The translations under genes and the position numbers were made by a program. Below are positions 1-10,524 of a stretch of DNA of 64,000 nucleotides, piece by piece. The notes below the pieces were generated by a model that ran no database searches, had not been told where the DNA came from, and was given only the letters and a program-made list of their open reading frames with translations. Within the stretch, counting starts at the first letter, position 1, and the number at the start of each line of letters is the position of its first letter. The stretch covers positions 1,240,001 to 1,304,000 of the forward strand of contig OZ287696.1 of assembly GCA_965649825.1 (NCBI GenBank), in the 5' to 3' direction. This stretch comes from Penicillus capitatus (lineage: Eukaryota > Chlorophyta).

Positions 1-138
1 GACACGATGCGAGAGGCCTTAAAGAAACTTCAGCAAGAGCAAGCGTTGAAGAAGATGCAAGAGAAACAAAAAGCAGAAGCTGCATCTAACAGCTCATCCG
101 ACACTTCAAGTGATGTATCATCAAACAGCTCTGTATGA
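1..138 (+). CDS. C-terminal end of an unidentified protein
   Basis: The frame is open from base 1 and stops at TGA 136-138, giving 45 residues. They are lysine-, glutamine- and glutamate-rich (KKLQQEQALKKMQEKQKAEA), which fits the end of a coiled coil, followed by a serine/asparagine/aspartate-rich tail. The rest of the gene lies upstream of the window. No family can be assigned from so short a piece; it could also be the last exon of a longer protein. It converges on the transporter gene that ends at 166 on the other strand. Confidence 0.5.
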   Translation, partial: DTMREALKKLQQEQALKKMQEKQKAEAASNSSSDTSSDVSSNSSV

Positions 139-165
139 AATGAGTACGCGCAGGCAGTGCATTGT

Positions 166-1578
166 TTAAACTACATCTCTCTCTTTCTCATCCTCGATTG
201 ATGAAAGCACTGTACCGGCCACGATGAGCGCGCCGCCAATCCACGTTTCTTGGCCCAGTGTTTCGGTGCGGAAGAGTTGAGAGGCCAGCAGGGCTGACCA
301 GAAGGGTGCCGATGCATAGAGCATCTACCAGAGCAAAATATCTATCGATCTGTGACAGGCAGAGTGATCGGTATTACTTGAGCGCGTGAAGGAGGGATGA
401 TCTGTTGTCCTCTGTTACGCAGAACAGTAGCGAGGGATTCAGGCCCGATCGTGATCCAAATGATCACTGCCCATTGCACCCATTGTCCAAAGCCAGGCCA
501 CAGATTTGTTAATGTCGCGGAGTTTCCCTCCATCTCTGATCATCACAGAGAAGGTGCACTTAGTGACGATGCGACAGGCGGCTGACCGGCGATGTCGGCT
601 GACAGCCACAGTGCTGTGCAGGACAGGGTGACGAAAGAACCGCCAATAGCAAGTTGGGTCGGATCGAAATCTTTCACGAAAGCACTCAGACGTACAGTAG
701 CGATGGCATACATGCATGCCGCCAGAAGAATGCATCCATCTCCAACCGCATCCACTGATGTCAAGATATCGGTATGCTGTGCGAAATCAAGTGTGACGCA
801 CAGGCTTCCTAACAGACTCATCGCGCATCCCAGCCAGCCTAATGGTAGAAGTATGTCCCCTGCAGAACGACAGCAGTTACATGGATTTCCAGCCAGGCAC
901 AGTTCTCTAGCCTGTAAAAGATGCGAGAGCAGGAGTAAAAACTGTCGTTGTGTGAATCAAGAATGCGGCAGAGGTCGCAGTTGTCAATGAAATGCCGATG
1001 GTGTGCAAGAACGCGCCACATGTCTCCCAGAGACCCAGTTCCAGGACAGACCATAGCAAAGAACCAGATTTCCATGTCAGCACCTTTCCCAAGGCCCCAA
1101 GTCGTGTATCAGTGACTCTTGTCTCTTCGACGGATTGCCTCGCTGCCTGCTGCGTTCCCCTTGTGAGCTGGAATGCAGTTAAGAGGAGCAAGGTAGAAAG
1201 CACTGCTTTCACAAAGCACAGGGTGGAAGGCAGTGGCCCCTCAGGCATTGAAAAAAGAAACCTGGTGGTCGGATCGTACGTACCCCACATAAATGCCACT
1301 AACAGGAGATACACATTCCCCCGGGATTGTTCTGAATCGAGTGGATTGTTTCCAGTCACATCAAGCTCTTCTTCTGTGAAAGGAGAGAGAAGCTCTTTTG
1401 CCTCTTTCAGACCGAGGCGCCTAATGCATTCTTCGTTGCGCACTCGAGGTACACGAGCCAAGGATATCCGATGAGAGCCTGAAGCGATGTTGCCCCGCCA
1501 GGCGAGACGGAGGTTGGTTACGGAGGAAATGTGTCGCAAGGAGCCGGTATAAGAGCTCAGCCGATAGGACGACAACAT
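166..1578 (-). CDS. EamA/DMT-family membrane transporter
   Basis: Four exons (912-1578, 587-859, 378-535, 166-324) join in phase to 418 residues. After a Ser/Arg-rich N-terminus of about 90 residues, possibly an organelle presequence, come two EamA-like halves. The first opens with YLLLVAFMWGTYDPTTRFLF and carries a segment ending FLIHTTTVFTPALASF. The second ends with the family-typical SLATVLRNRGQ...PPSRAQ followed by SAPFWSALLASQLF and a last helix (GGALIVAGTVLSS). Drug/metabolite transporters have about 10 helices, and the hydrophobic blocks here agree. The first intron starts with GC instead of GT (860-911). The substrate cannot be told. The family call is firm; plastid targeting is inference. 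Confidence 0.82.
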
Positions 1579-3078
1579 GAAGAGTCACGTCTAATTTTGG
1601 TGCGTCGTATCTTTATACATACCAAGTCGTCTAGGCCTGGCTATCGCAGTAAGTTTCGCGGGTCGTCGCTCGCTTTCCGTCAGCTGGCTCGGGATATCGG
1701 ACTGGAATCTATAGTTTGAGATTAAAGCAGTCACACAACATCTTCAGGACCCGCAGTCGCGAGTGTCGCTATTCTCATTTCAGACCATGAAAACCGGGTA
1801 TGGGCATTATGCCATACCTCGAGCCGAATCATCAAAGATGCATTTTACTGCATCAAAAGTATGTATGATAGAATGTTTCATTCGCCACTTCGACGTCCAC
1901 AAGTGGGTCAAGTTAACAAATGAGTGAAGGGAACACACGACGCCCCAAGAAGAGTAAGAAGTCCACTTCATTGGGTATTTGGCCTCATTCTAGAGAACTC
2001 ATCTTTCAAATGCTTATGTGTAATCGGTGTGCATATTTGGTTAACAAAATGTCCTTATGCTCAACGCGACCTTTAGAGCCATCATGTAAGCAGACAAGGA
2101 TACTCTCGATAGAAAACAACTTTGATGAGCTATCTATTTCTCTCTACTCATCTCCGGCATATAAAAGACGCAAACTCGGAAACACAAGGTTTTCTAAATA
2201 CTGCAAGACATAAAGTATGCGACTTCATTTCTAAAAAACGCAGTAAGAATGTTCAAAAGGCGAAGACCATCCGAGGCAAGACTATAACTCCCAATTTGTT
2301 CGCCCTTTTCCAGGCACTGTGGTCTTTTGATGCGGTCGGCAGATTCGATCCGCTTCGCCACTCCGACGTTCAGTGCTCTTCTGTCCAAAAACAAACGCAA
2401 TCGGGACCCTTTTTACTGCGCTGACAATGTCATGCTTGACGTCTTAAAGACAGCTGATCGAATGACTCAAGAAAGGACACAAAACACCGAGACGCTCGCA
2501 CCTACGGATAAAAGAGCAACAGCGCTTCCAATGGGCAATATTGATAACGAAGCTCCGGACAACTCGGCAGTCGACACCAAAGAATATATCTCAATCAGTC
2601 TATCGGATTTCTTTAGATTGCCTTGGAGCACAGATCGCAACGAGAAGAGGCATTCTACGACAATTCTGGCCCGAGTCACAATCCTTCTTCTGTGCTGTAC
2701 TCTGATGTCCTTACGACTCACCCAACTCATCAAGAGGGTGCTCATGATGCGATCATTATTCATGTACACGCATTCTTTGGAGTAACTGGTGGATCAAAAC
2801 ACCATGTAAATGACGATGACTTGTTGAAAAAGTACAACGCCGAGGAGCATCCTGTATGGTGGAGATCGCTGATGTCGGAAACCCGGCGGCACACAGAGAA
2901 GCCTAAATAAATGCTAACCAAAGACGTTCATTGTCAGTTGTCAGACCCTCGTTTGCCGCACATTGTCTGTCTGCTATGCTCCCTTTCCTCGACAACATGT
3001 ACAACAAGATGCCGTTTCGTCTGCCCTTCGGTACAAGGATCTCTGCAACACAGAAGAACTGGATGTCTCCGAGAGACT
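1579..3078. other. 1.5 kb without a confident gene
   Basis: Two overlapping plus-strand frames are open: 2461-2785 and 2623-2910, the second ending EEHPVWWRSLMSETRRH before a TAA. I could not join them with a phase-correct intron or match a family. The stretch may hold a small fast-evolving gene or only chance frames. No repeats or RNA genes were seen. Confidence 0.3.
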
Positions 3079-4378
3079 CTAGTCGGTCGTCGCTTTCTGA
3101 GACTTCAAGAGATCTTTGAGTCGTAGAAGTCGCGAAGGATCCGCGTGTCTCTCGATCCAAGGATGATCAAAAATGCCTTCGAGCTGGAATCTGTCTGTCT
3201 GGCTCTTGCACAGTAGCTGAACACACATCGATCGCCATCCATCGCTATCGAGGACGGAACCCACCTTCAAGATCAGGTGCTGGACGTCGACATCGACTTT
3301 GGGTTCCAGTGGGAAACGGACGTCGACGTTGCGGATTCTGTGGTAAGTCCATTGAGGAGTGTGTTCTGCAAAGGGAGACTTCCCATAGAGGAATTCGTAC
3401 AGGAGCACACCAACTGCCCACGCATCCACTTCACTGCCATAAGATCGCTTCTCCAGCAACTCTGGCGCCAAATAGTCCACAGTTCCGCATATCGTTGTCC
3501 TCTTTGACTTCTTGTAGCGGATCGACCATCCAAAATCGCTCAGTTTCAATTCGCCGTGTGCGTCTATCAGTAGATTTTCGGGTTTCAGATCTCGATGAAT
3601 GACACGCTGAGCTTTGCAAAAGGCCAGGGCGCTACACACCTGGATGAGATAGCTGCACACAGACACCCAATGGCAATACAATCCTCAACAGTCCACAGCG
3701 TACTTTGCTGCCTTCCGTTGACTAAATGTTCGTTGTCTTCTTAACTCCGAAAACACATCGCCTTTCGGAGCATATTCCATAATAAGGTATACGGAATCCT
3801 GTCCAGTCAGTCGTCCATAAATGGGAAGACGTGGATGGGATACGGCGGTGCCTTGTCATGAAACCAGGTGTATAGTTGGATGATGTGAGGGTGCTTCAAC
3901 CTCGATTGGATATCCACCTCGCGTCGTAGTTGACACTCAGCCTTGTGTGTCACCATGTATTGCTTGTTCATTCGCTAACCGCAGCAAAGATCCATCGATA
4001 AGACAGACATCTCGGTCGTGGAGCCACCTTGAGAGCGAGGATGAATTTGGACGTGCGTTCTCGGGCGACGTAGACGTGTCCGAACTTTCCTTCCGCCAAT
4101 GGTTTGCCAATCTCGAAATCTAGAAGGGTCATCATCCCCGGCTCGTTGAGCGGCTGGTAGCTGTCTGGGAGATCCAGGGGATGGCCTGGAAGCGTCCCCC
4201 GTCGCGTAGAGACGCGCTCTACAACGTCACAGGCGACTTGAAGGTCGTTTGGATCGAAGGCGGAAGCTGAACGAGTGTTGCCGAGAAACGTCTCCGTCTT
4301 CGGCGACGAAGCATTGGCTTCCTTCGATGGTCGCAGCGCCGCCGTGCCGTTCTCTGCCCCGGCGTCGCTTGGTTCCAT
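3079..4378 (-). CDS. Aurora-type mitotic Ser/Thr protein kinase
   Basis: Five exons (4028-4378, 3852-3974, 3704-3798, 3265-3652, 3079-3216) give 364 residues. A disordered N-terminus of about 85 residues precedes the kinase domain: glycine loop [10 protein letters not shown], catalytic lysine in [19 protein letters not shown], and DFGWS, whose tryptophan after DFG is an Aurora signature. The activation segment [16 protein letters not shown] has the Aurora threonine, and FDHPWIERH lies near the end. Aurora kinases phosphorylate spindle, centromere and ciliary proteins during mitosis. The second intron (3799-3851) fits only with a GC donor (AAG|GC); forcing a GT donor breaks the frame just before [11 protein letters not shown]. 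The A or B subtype cannot be told. Confidence 0.9.
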
Positions 4379-4848
4379 AGGAAGGCGACGATGACGATGA
4401 CTGACAGAAATTCGAGTGCCTAAATGGAGGCGTCTCGACCATCAAGTGCGAGTTACGTTCGTACGACCTCCACTGTTACGGAGTCAATGGCCAATGCGTT
4501 GCGCTTCTGGACGTCCGCGTTGCCCCTTGAAGTCTAAACTGATCGACGACAGTCATCTTTGCGAATGCCGATCACCGCGTTGTTCAGTGCACGGTGAAGA
4601 AGTTCACGTCGTCCTCTACGCTGTACGTTCGTAAAAAGAAATGACGGGAAGTGTATTTCCATCTCTGTCGTTAAAAAGACATCGAGAAAAGCAAAGAGGA
4701 GATACCCAGACCGACCGACCGATCTGTGCGTCCTAAAGTCACAAATGATTGCCGTAAGAGAGAAAGTGCGTGCGGCATAGGAACTGGTCCGAGAACTAGT
4801 AGGAGAGAAGGAAGCACCTGTCAAGATCGGGAAACAATACAGGTATCC

Positions 4849-5940
4849 ATGTCGAGCCATCACGTTACTTTACATTCGCAGCGTCTCAGCGAACAAACGA
4901 TTCTGAATTTCACAGACGCAACGGCATCTGAGACAACCATACAAGTGGCTGAAGCAGATGCCATGAACAGATCTCTAAGGTTGGCAGAAGCGGAAAAAAG
5001 TCGCTCCCGATTCTGCGATACACCTCCTCCGATCAATTTTTTCAGGATGTCGCGTTGCGTTATCTGAAGTAGTCAGTAAAGTTTTGAAGGCAATGGTATT
5101 GGATGTTACCGCGGACAAAGATGAAGCAAGGAACTGACTGGATGAGCTGCTCCGGGAGTTCAAATCCGCCGAACTGGTGACAGACGCCACTCCGCAGTCA
5201 GACATACCCTTTTCACCACGCCTTCCGAGCCGCCGATCGCAGAACCTTTCAACTTTTGTTCAATATCTCGGCCAGTCCTTTGCTGGATACGGATTCTGTT
5301 TCTATCACGTACAGAATCGACAAGTGGGAGAGTATTGGGCATATCGAGATGAAGCGAAGCGAGACGGTAAGTGACATGACGGTTGAGTAGTCGGAAGCGG
5401 ACCACGATTTGGAACCATTGCTCTATCGATTCGATTTCGTCTCTGTGGACGATGTCTCCGGACTCGTGGATAACAACAACTGCAAGGATCTCTATCTGAG
5501 ACTCAAAGGTGTCCTGACCAACGGTCAGCTCCCGGAGGAACATAATCTGTTCTACGAGATTGTTTCTAATAAAGACGAGCTGCTGGAGTCGACAACACAC
5601 CCGTCAATCCCAGAGGGCTGGATACACAAAGCAGACATTTGCACTGCCATTTCAGGCACACTGTTGAAGATCTACACAATGCCGAGCGTAGAAGAAGATA
5701 GGTTTGAGGAACGCATCAACTTATCAATGATCCCTCACGCGACACCGATGACGCGGTTGGATGGTAACACTATACATAAGAGGACGGACCATCGAGAAGA
5801 GACAGGCAGATTTTGTGAAACTGTATTTGGCCCGTGTAATGAAGATGTCTAATACTTCCCCCCATCGAAAACGCATTAAACAGAAAACAGCCTCGCCAAT
5901 GCTTTCTACGCACTTAGCTCTGTGTTTTGATTTTGGATGA
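4849..5940 (+). CDS. Unidentified gene, several very short introns, one in-frame TGA
   Basis: Protein-like segments run from MSSHHVTLHSQRLSEQTILN (ATG 4849) to KTASPMLSTHLALCFDFG (stop 5938-5940). In order they are an N-terminal segment, a helical segment (KVLKAMVLDVTADKDEARN, then DELLREFKSAEL), a beta-rich segment (DSVSITYRIDKWESIGHIEM), an acidic middle, and a basic C-terminus (DFVKLYLARVMKM). Joining them in frame needs introns of about 25 nt (from the GT after GAACTG near 5175), 24 nt (GTAAGT... near 5368) and 46 nt (near 5763). A TGA interrupts the helical part near 5135 and no intron removes it. It could be a damaged gene or a sequence error. I recognise no family. Confidence 0.4.
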
Positions 5941-6073
5941 AACACGTTGAGCGTCCTCTATTGAACAGTGGCTTGCTGAAGAATCTTTTCTTTACCCTTA
6001 AAGAATAAATATTCAATCAGAATGATGACCATCCCTAAAAACGTCGGACAGAATTGCGGAACTCGAATGCATA

Positions 6074-8776
6074 TCAGGCATGAATTGTTAAGGATTCTTC
6101 GGCCGCAGGCATCCTTAACGATTCGGGATACATCAGATACCGTTTCGTAGAGATGTACGTGGTCAGACGCGATACAGCAGCAGAGGCGCTGGCGTCCTCC
6201 GTAACCATGTTCTGCTTCAGCCATTTGTCTTGGATAAAATTCAGCAGTTTGACGAACTGCCGACGATATCTCTCATGCAAGCTGCAACCTGCGATCTGTA
6301 CGGCATACAGCATTTAAAAGCATCGTTGATGGATGTGCCGATTCGACCTTAAGAAAGAAACCGAGGCAATCGACTGTCAGCCTGTCGGGCGGGATGTTGT
6401 TGAGGAATCTGGAAAGGTAACTCCAACCGGCATTGGCTCCGTGTGCGTCATGAGCTGGAGCAATCTGCATGGTCCTGTCACTTTGGGCTCGATGGAATGA
6501 GGAAACGCACCGCAATGAGTGCAGCGTTGAAGAAGAAGAGGCCTTCATGCTTCTTGAGATATCGATCGTCTTTCTGCACGTTGTTTTGAGGTCCTCCATC
6601 AGTCTGATCGAAATGCATGTTATGCTCGTACTGACTTCTGTCGTGTGGACACATCCGATCATAGCTCCAGTGGATGGGCACGGTAAGGGGAGACGCCTGC
6701 GACGGATAACCAGTCATATCTCTTCACGATCCATCGCCACGGACAAGGGGTCATACCTTGTGGAGATGGGCCAGGACGAGTTTGCGCAACTCTGGATATT
6801 CGTCGAAGAGATTATTGGCGACATGAGCCAGCGGAATGGCTGATGCCTCGTTCAGGTTGAAACAGCGATTGACGATGTACTTCGCCAAGCGACTGAAGCA
6901 GAAGAGCTTCACTTCAATGTCCACATGATTACTCAGGAACGCCAGAATAACACCCGTTTGTGTTTCCACCTGTTTTCGCTAGCATTATCGATGGAATGGG
7001 AGGCGAAAGGCTTGACCTGTCGGTGAGAACGTGAGATTTGGCCAACGCTGACTTTGAAGACTTTGTCGATGGCGCGTCGTTCCTTGTCCGGCGTGCGCGC
7101 TTCGTAGTCCAACAGCTTTTCCGCCAGAACATCTAGATAGCCCTTGTAGACGAATCTCCACCTCAGCGCATGGACAGATGCCTTCCGAACAATTCCTCCC
7201 TGTCGAGCACGGCTGGTTCATGTAAGTGATGTGACGGCCGGCTGCTTTAAGACCTGGTGCACAGTTTGACTGCCGTTGGACGAACTGTGGCGCTCTGTTT
7301 GAGAAAGCGAATCTCCAGTCGACGAAGACGGTTCTACGGATCTTCTGATCTCCGAGTCTTCTGTCGTCAGAGTCGAGAAATCCGATAGAGGTGGCTGACG
7401 CTGCGATGTGGTGGAGGATGTCATTGTGAAGCCTTCGAATCCGGGAGGACAAAGAGCTTGTTCCGGCAGTAGCGAAAAGCCTTGATCCCCTTCCGCTGCT
7501 TGCACGAGCGGATCAGTTCTTCCTCTACGGAAGCCACTGGTCGGAAGGAAGCTCAGACAAGACCAGCAGTCTGCATCAGAGGATTCGTCCTGAAGTTCCA
7601 CTTTTCCAACTTCGTCGCGTTTTGTCACATCTTCGTCATGACTCTCCACATCGATCTTCTGTTCCACCGATGATGTGACTTGATCGACAGATTCTTGAGT
7701 GTGCGACTCAGCGAGGTGCGTGGGTGACGATACGAACGTCGAGTCTTCTTCGTCCGGGTATTCCGTCTCTCCTTCCTCGATGGTCTTCGAAGTTGTGCGG
7801 TCATTGGAAAGTGCTTTGTTTGTTCCACTATCTGGCTGCACAGTAGATGGATGCGTGGAATCGCTCGCCCTTTCCTCTTGATCTTCGATTTCACTCACAC
7901 ACACATCGGAATCTGAATTCTCTGCGTGCTGCTGAATGTCCAATTGGTCGATCACTTGTTCCGGCGTCGTTCCCTGGGCGTCGTCACCTTTGCTATGGGT
8001 ATCGCTATCTATCTCAGAGACATCGTGAACGCGGCCCATCTTCTCCCCATGACGCTTTCCTGGACTGTCGCTGTCTGTCTGTTCAGTCAAATGGTTATCA
8101 TCTGCTGCACAAGACGACCCTTCATCACGTTCTTTTTCTTCGTTTGTGGCTTTATCTGGTTTGTCTTCTTCGCGCTCGCAAGTCTGATCCCTCCCTTCCA
8201 TCCCCTCATTCTGCACATCGCAGATCGTCATCACTCGATGGGCGTTATAGATGACAACATCACAAGGCTTACGTCGAGTGGCATCGAAAACAGTTCCTCC
8301 AAAAAAGGGCTGTGCGGGCGACTGTGATCGAGATCCGTCCCCTCGACTTCGAAACAACGGCGCTCGATATCGTAGAATTCAGGACACGACATTCTTTCCA
8401 ACCCTTCTTCGCCCAACACCACATCTGGACGACTGCTTTGACTCGACTTCGCCTTGGTCAGCAGCTCCTTCTGCGACGCGGGACTATTGATATCGCTCAA
8501 GACATCATCGGCCTCGTCGCCAGAAGTCATCGACATTGAAGCATCCGTGTCGCTCAGCGGATAACTCTCCAACGCCGAAGGCACCGAAGCAGCGCAGCTG
8601 AGACAGTCGTACCCTTGAGACGACAGCTGTGAAGGTCGGCGGTCCTCGACGTCGTCACACGCTAGTCGTGTCAGCGCCTCATGTGCATTCTCTCCCTTGA
8701 GGCGAACCACCTCCGAAATCAGTTCCTTGCTGAAGAGTGGAAACTGGAGAGAGAGCGTCTCTGTTGTGTCCGACAT
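6074..8776 (-). CDS. GLE1: GLE1-like mRNA export factor
   Basis: Seven exons (8273-8776, 7254-8210, 7017-7199, 6757-6969, 6511-6696, 6348-6464, 6074-6295) give 793 residues with every phase agreeing. Residues 1-490 are acidic, Ser/Thr-rich and probably disordered, after a short UBA/CUE-like helix pair near the N-terminus (ELISEVVRLKGENAHEALTR). Residues of about 500-793 follow the GLE1 domain: KVFKVSVGQIS, then PLAHVANNLFDEYPELRKLV and LAHLHK (human GLE1 has LILAHLHKKCPYS), KKHEGLFFFNAALIA, and GANAGWSYLSRFLNNIPPD (human HGWRWLAQILN). GLE1 acts at the cytoplasmic face of the nuclear pore, where with inositol hexaphosphate it activates the DEAD-box ATPase Dbp5 to release exported mRNA. Its start faces the RlmN gene about 400 bp away. 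Confidence 0.82.
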
Positions 8777-9182
8777 GCTTTAGCAAAACGCCTGTGCGAA
8801 TGACATTATTCCGTACAATGCGGTTGGCCAAGTCCTGTGCCGTCAGCGCTGTTCGAGGGCTCGATCGGTTGTCCGTGCGCAAAAGCACGCCTTGGTATGT
8901 GGCCCGACAAACATCATCGTCCACGCGGGTGGCCGGTCTACAATCGCTGAGAGGTGGAGAGCGTCTTGTCCTCAGGGTCAGTCGACTGGTACTGTGGTGC
9001 AGAGAGGATGCTCGTGGCGGGAGCATCAGGGGTTTTGAAGGAGACAGATGGCGCTGGACCTCTCGAGGATGAAGCCGGTCTACCGGACGAGGATGTGACA
9101 ACGTCACAAACGGCAGCTTGGTTTCAGAAGAAAAGGAACTCTGTTTACGATAAAAGTGTGACCTTGTCCATGAGTGAGACGG
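8777..9182. promoter_or_regulatory. Intergenic region between divergent GLE1 and RlmN genes
   Basis: About 400 bp separate the two start codons, so both promoters must lie here or inside the first exons. Short frames are open on both strands but none matches a family or joins to a neighbour. No TATA-like box or other motif stands out. Confidence 0.4.
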
Positions 9183-10425
9183 ATGTGTAAGAGCGGGTCA
9201 CGGAGATTAGATTTCGTGCTGCTTGGAAAATCGAAGGAAGAAATGGATGTCTTGATGCAGCACTGTGGGGAGTCTCTTTATCGCTCCCAGCAGATCATGG
9301 GTTTCCTGGTGCGTGGAGCCAAGAAAATCGACGACATGAATTACGTAAGAAATAGAGGACATGAGACGATGGTCAAAGATGAACGAGGTGTGGTATACAG
9401 ATCTCGAAATCCCTCAGAACAAGACTGAAGGAAATGGATCTGAGAACTGGGAGATCTCATTTGCATTCCGTATCGCCTTGCAATGATGGAACGGTGAAGT
9501 TCTTGCTGCAGCTGGCAGACGGCCGAGTTGTCGAAGCCGTCGCCATTCCAGCCAGCAAAGCCGAAACCCCACGGCTCACTGCCTGCATCTCGTCACAGGC
9601 AAGCAGGTAGAGGTCTTCCACAATCGCAAACCTGTGTCTGGTTAGGTCGGATGCGCCATGCGGTGCACGTTTTGTGCGACGGGACAAGGAGGATTTAGCA
9701 GAAACTTGGAGGCACATGAAATCATCGATCAGGTTCTGACCATTCAGGAACACCTGAAACAGGAGGTCACCAATGTCGGTAATGTCCGAAGGAAAACCGA
9801 ATTCTGTTGACGTTTCTGTGTTGCAGTGTTCATGGGTATGGGAGAACCGTTGCTGAATCTCAACAAAGTGCTCGACGCCTACTACTGGATCAATGCACAT
9901 ATGAACATCGGAGGTCGATCTTTCACAATATCAACAGTCGGCGTTCCGAAAGCGATTCGGCACTTGGCAGAACGTCAGCTTCAGTTGACGTTAGCCGTTA
10001 GTTTGCATGCACCCAATCAGGGACTGCGCGAGCAGTTGGTGCCGAGCGCTAAGAGATATCCCCTGCCGGAGCTCTTCAGAGACTGCCGGTGGTATTTCAA
10101 CAAAACGGGACGTCGCATCACGTTTGAATACACGTTGCTGAGAGGCATCAACGATTCAGCGGTCCAAGCGAGGGAGTTGGTCAGAGTGCTGCGACGAGAA
10201 AAGTGTAATAGTCACGTCAATCTCATGCTCTGGAATCGTGTCGAAGGAATGGAATACGAACGACCTGCCTGGCGAACGGCAGTAAAGTTCAAAGAAATGC
10301 TGGAGCAGCATAAAATCTCGACCACCATTCGGAAGAGCAGAGGACTCGAGAAGTCAGCTGCCTGCGGCCAACTGAGCAATCAATTTCAGAAGCGTCCGCT
10401 GAAAGAGATCGTACCGCTTGGTTGA
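9183..10425 (+). CDS. rlmN: RlmN-type radical SAM rRNA/tRNA adenine-C2 methyltransferase
   Basis: Four exons (9183-9344, 9401-9598, 9646-9778, 9827-10425) give 363 residues; E. coli RlmN has 384. The N-terminal domain contains [16 protein letters not shown] and [13 protein letters not shown]. The radical-SAM cluster motif CAMRCTFC (CxxxCxxC) is followed by [37 protein letters not shown] and [11 protein letters not shown], and [14 protein letters not shown] near the end carries the family's second catalytic cysteine. RlmN methylates C2 of an adenosine in 23S rRNA and in some tRNAs. I infer an organellar role, but no clear targeting peptide is visible from ATG 9183. The second intron (9599-9645) starts CAG|GCAAG, a GC donor lying exactly before the cluster motif. 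Confidence 0.9.
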
Positions 10426-10524
10426 CTTTGATCGCGCTGTCAAAGGAACAGTCCATTTGACAATTACGCCGTTGTTTGTTTGGTGGTTTCTTGACTGCGT
10501 CGATTCATCGGGACGTCGTGCGCC

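Noticed and set aside
5160-5600. A 146-codon minus-strand frame over the unidentified plus-strand gene
   Set aside because: The plus strand joins by consensus splice sites into a continuous protein-like sequence; the minus frame mirrors it and shows no domain.
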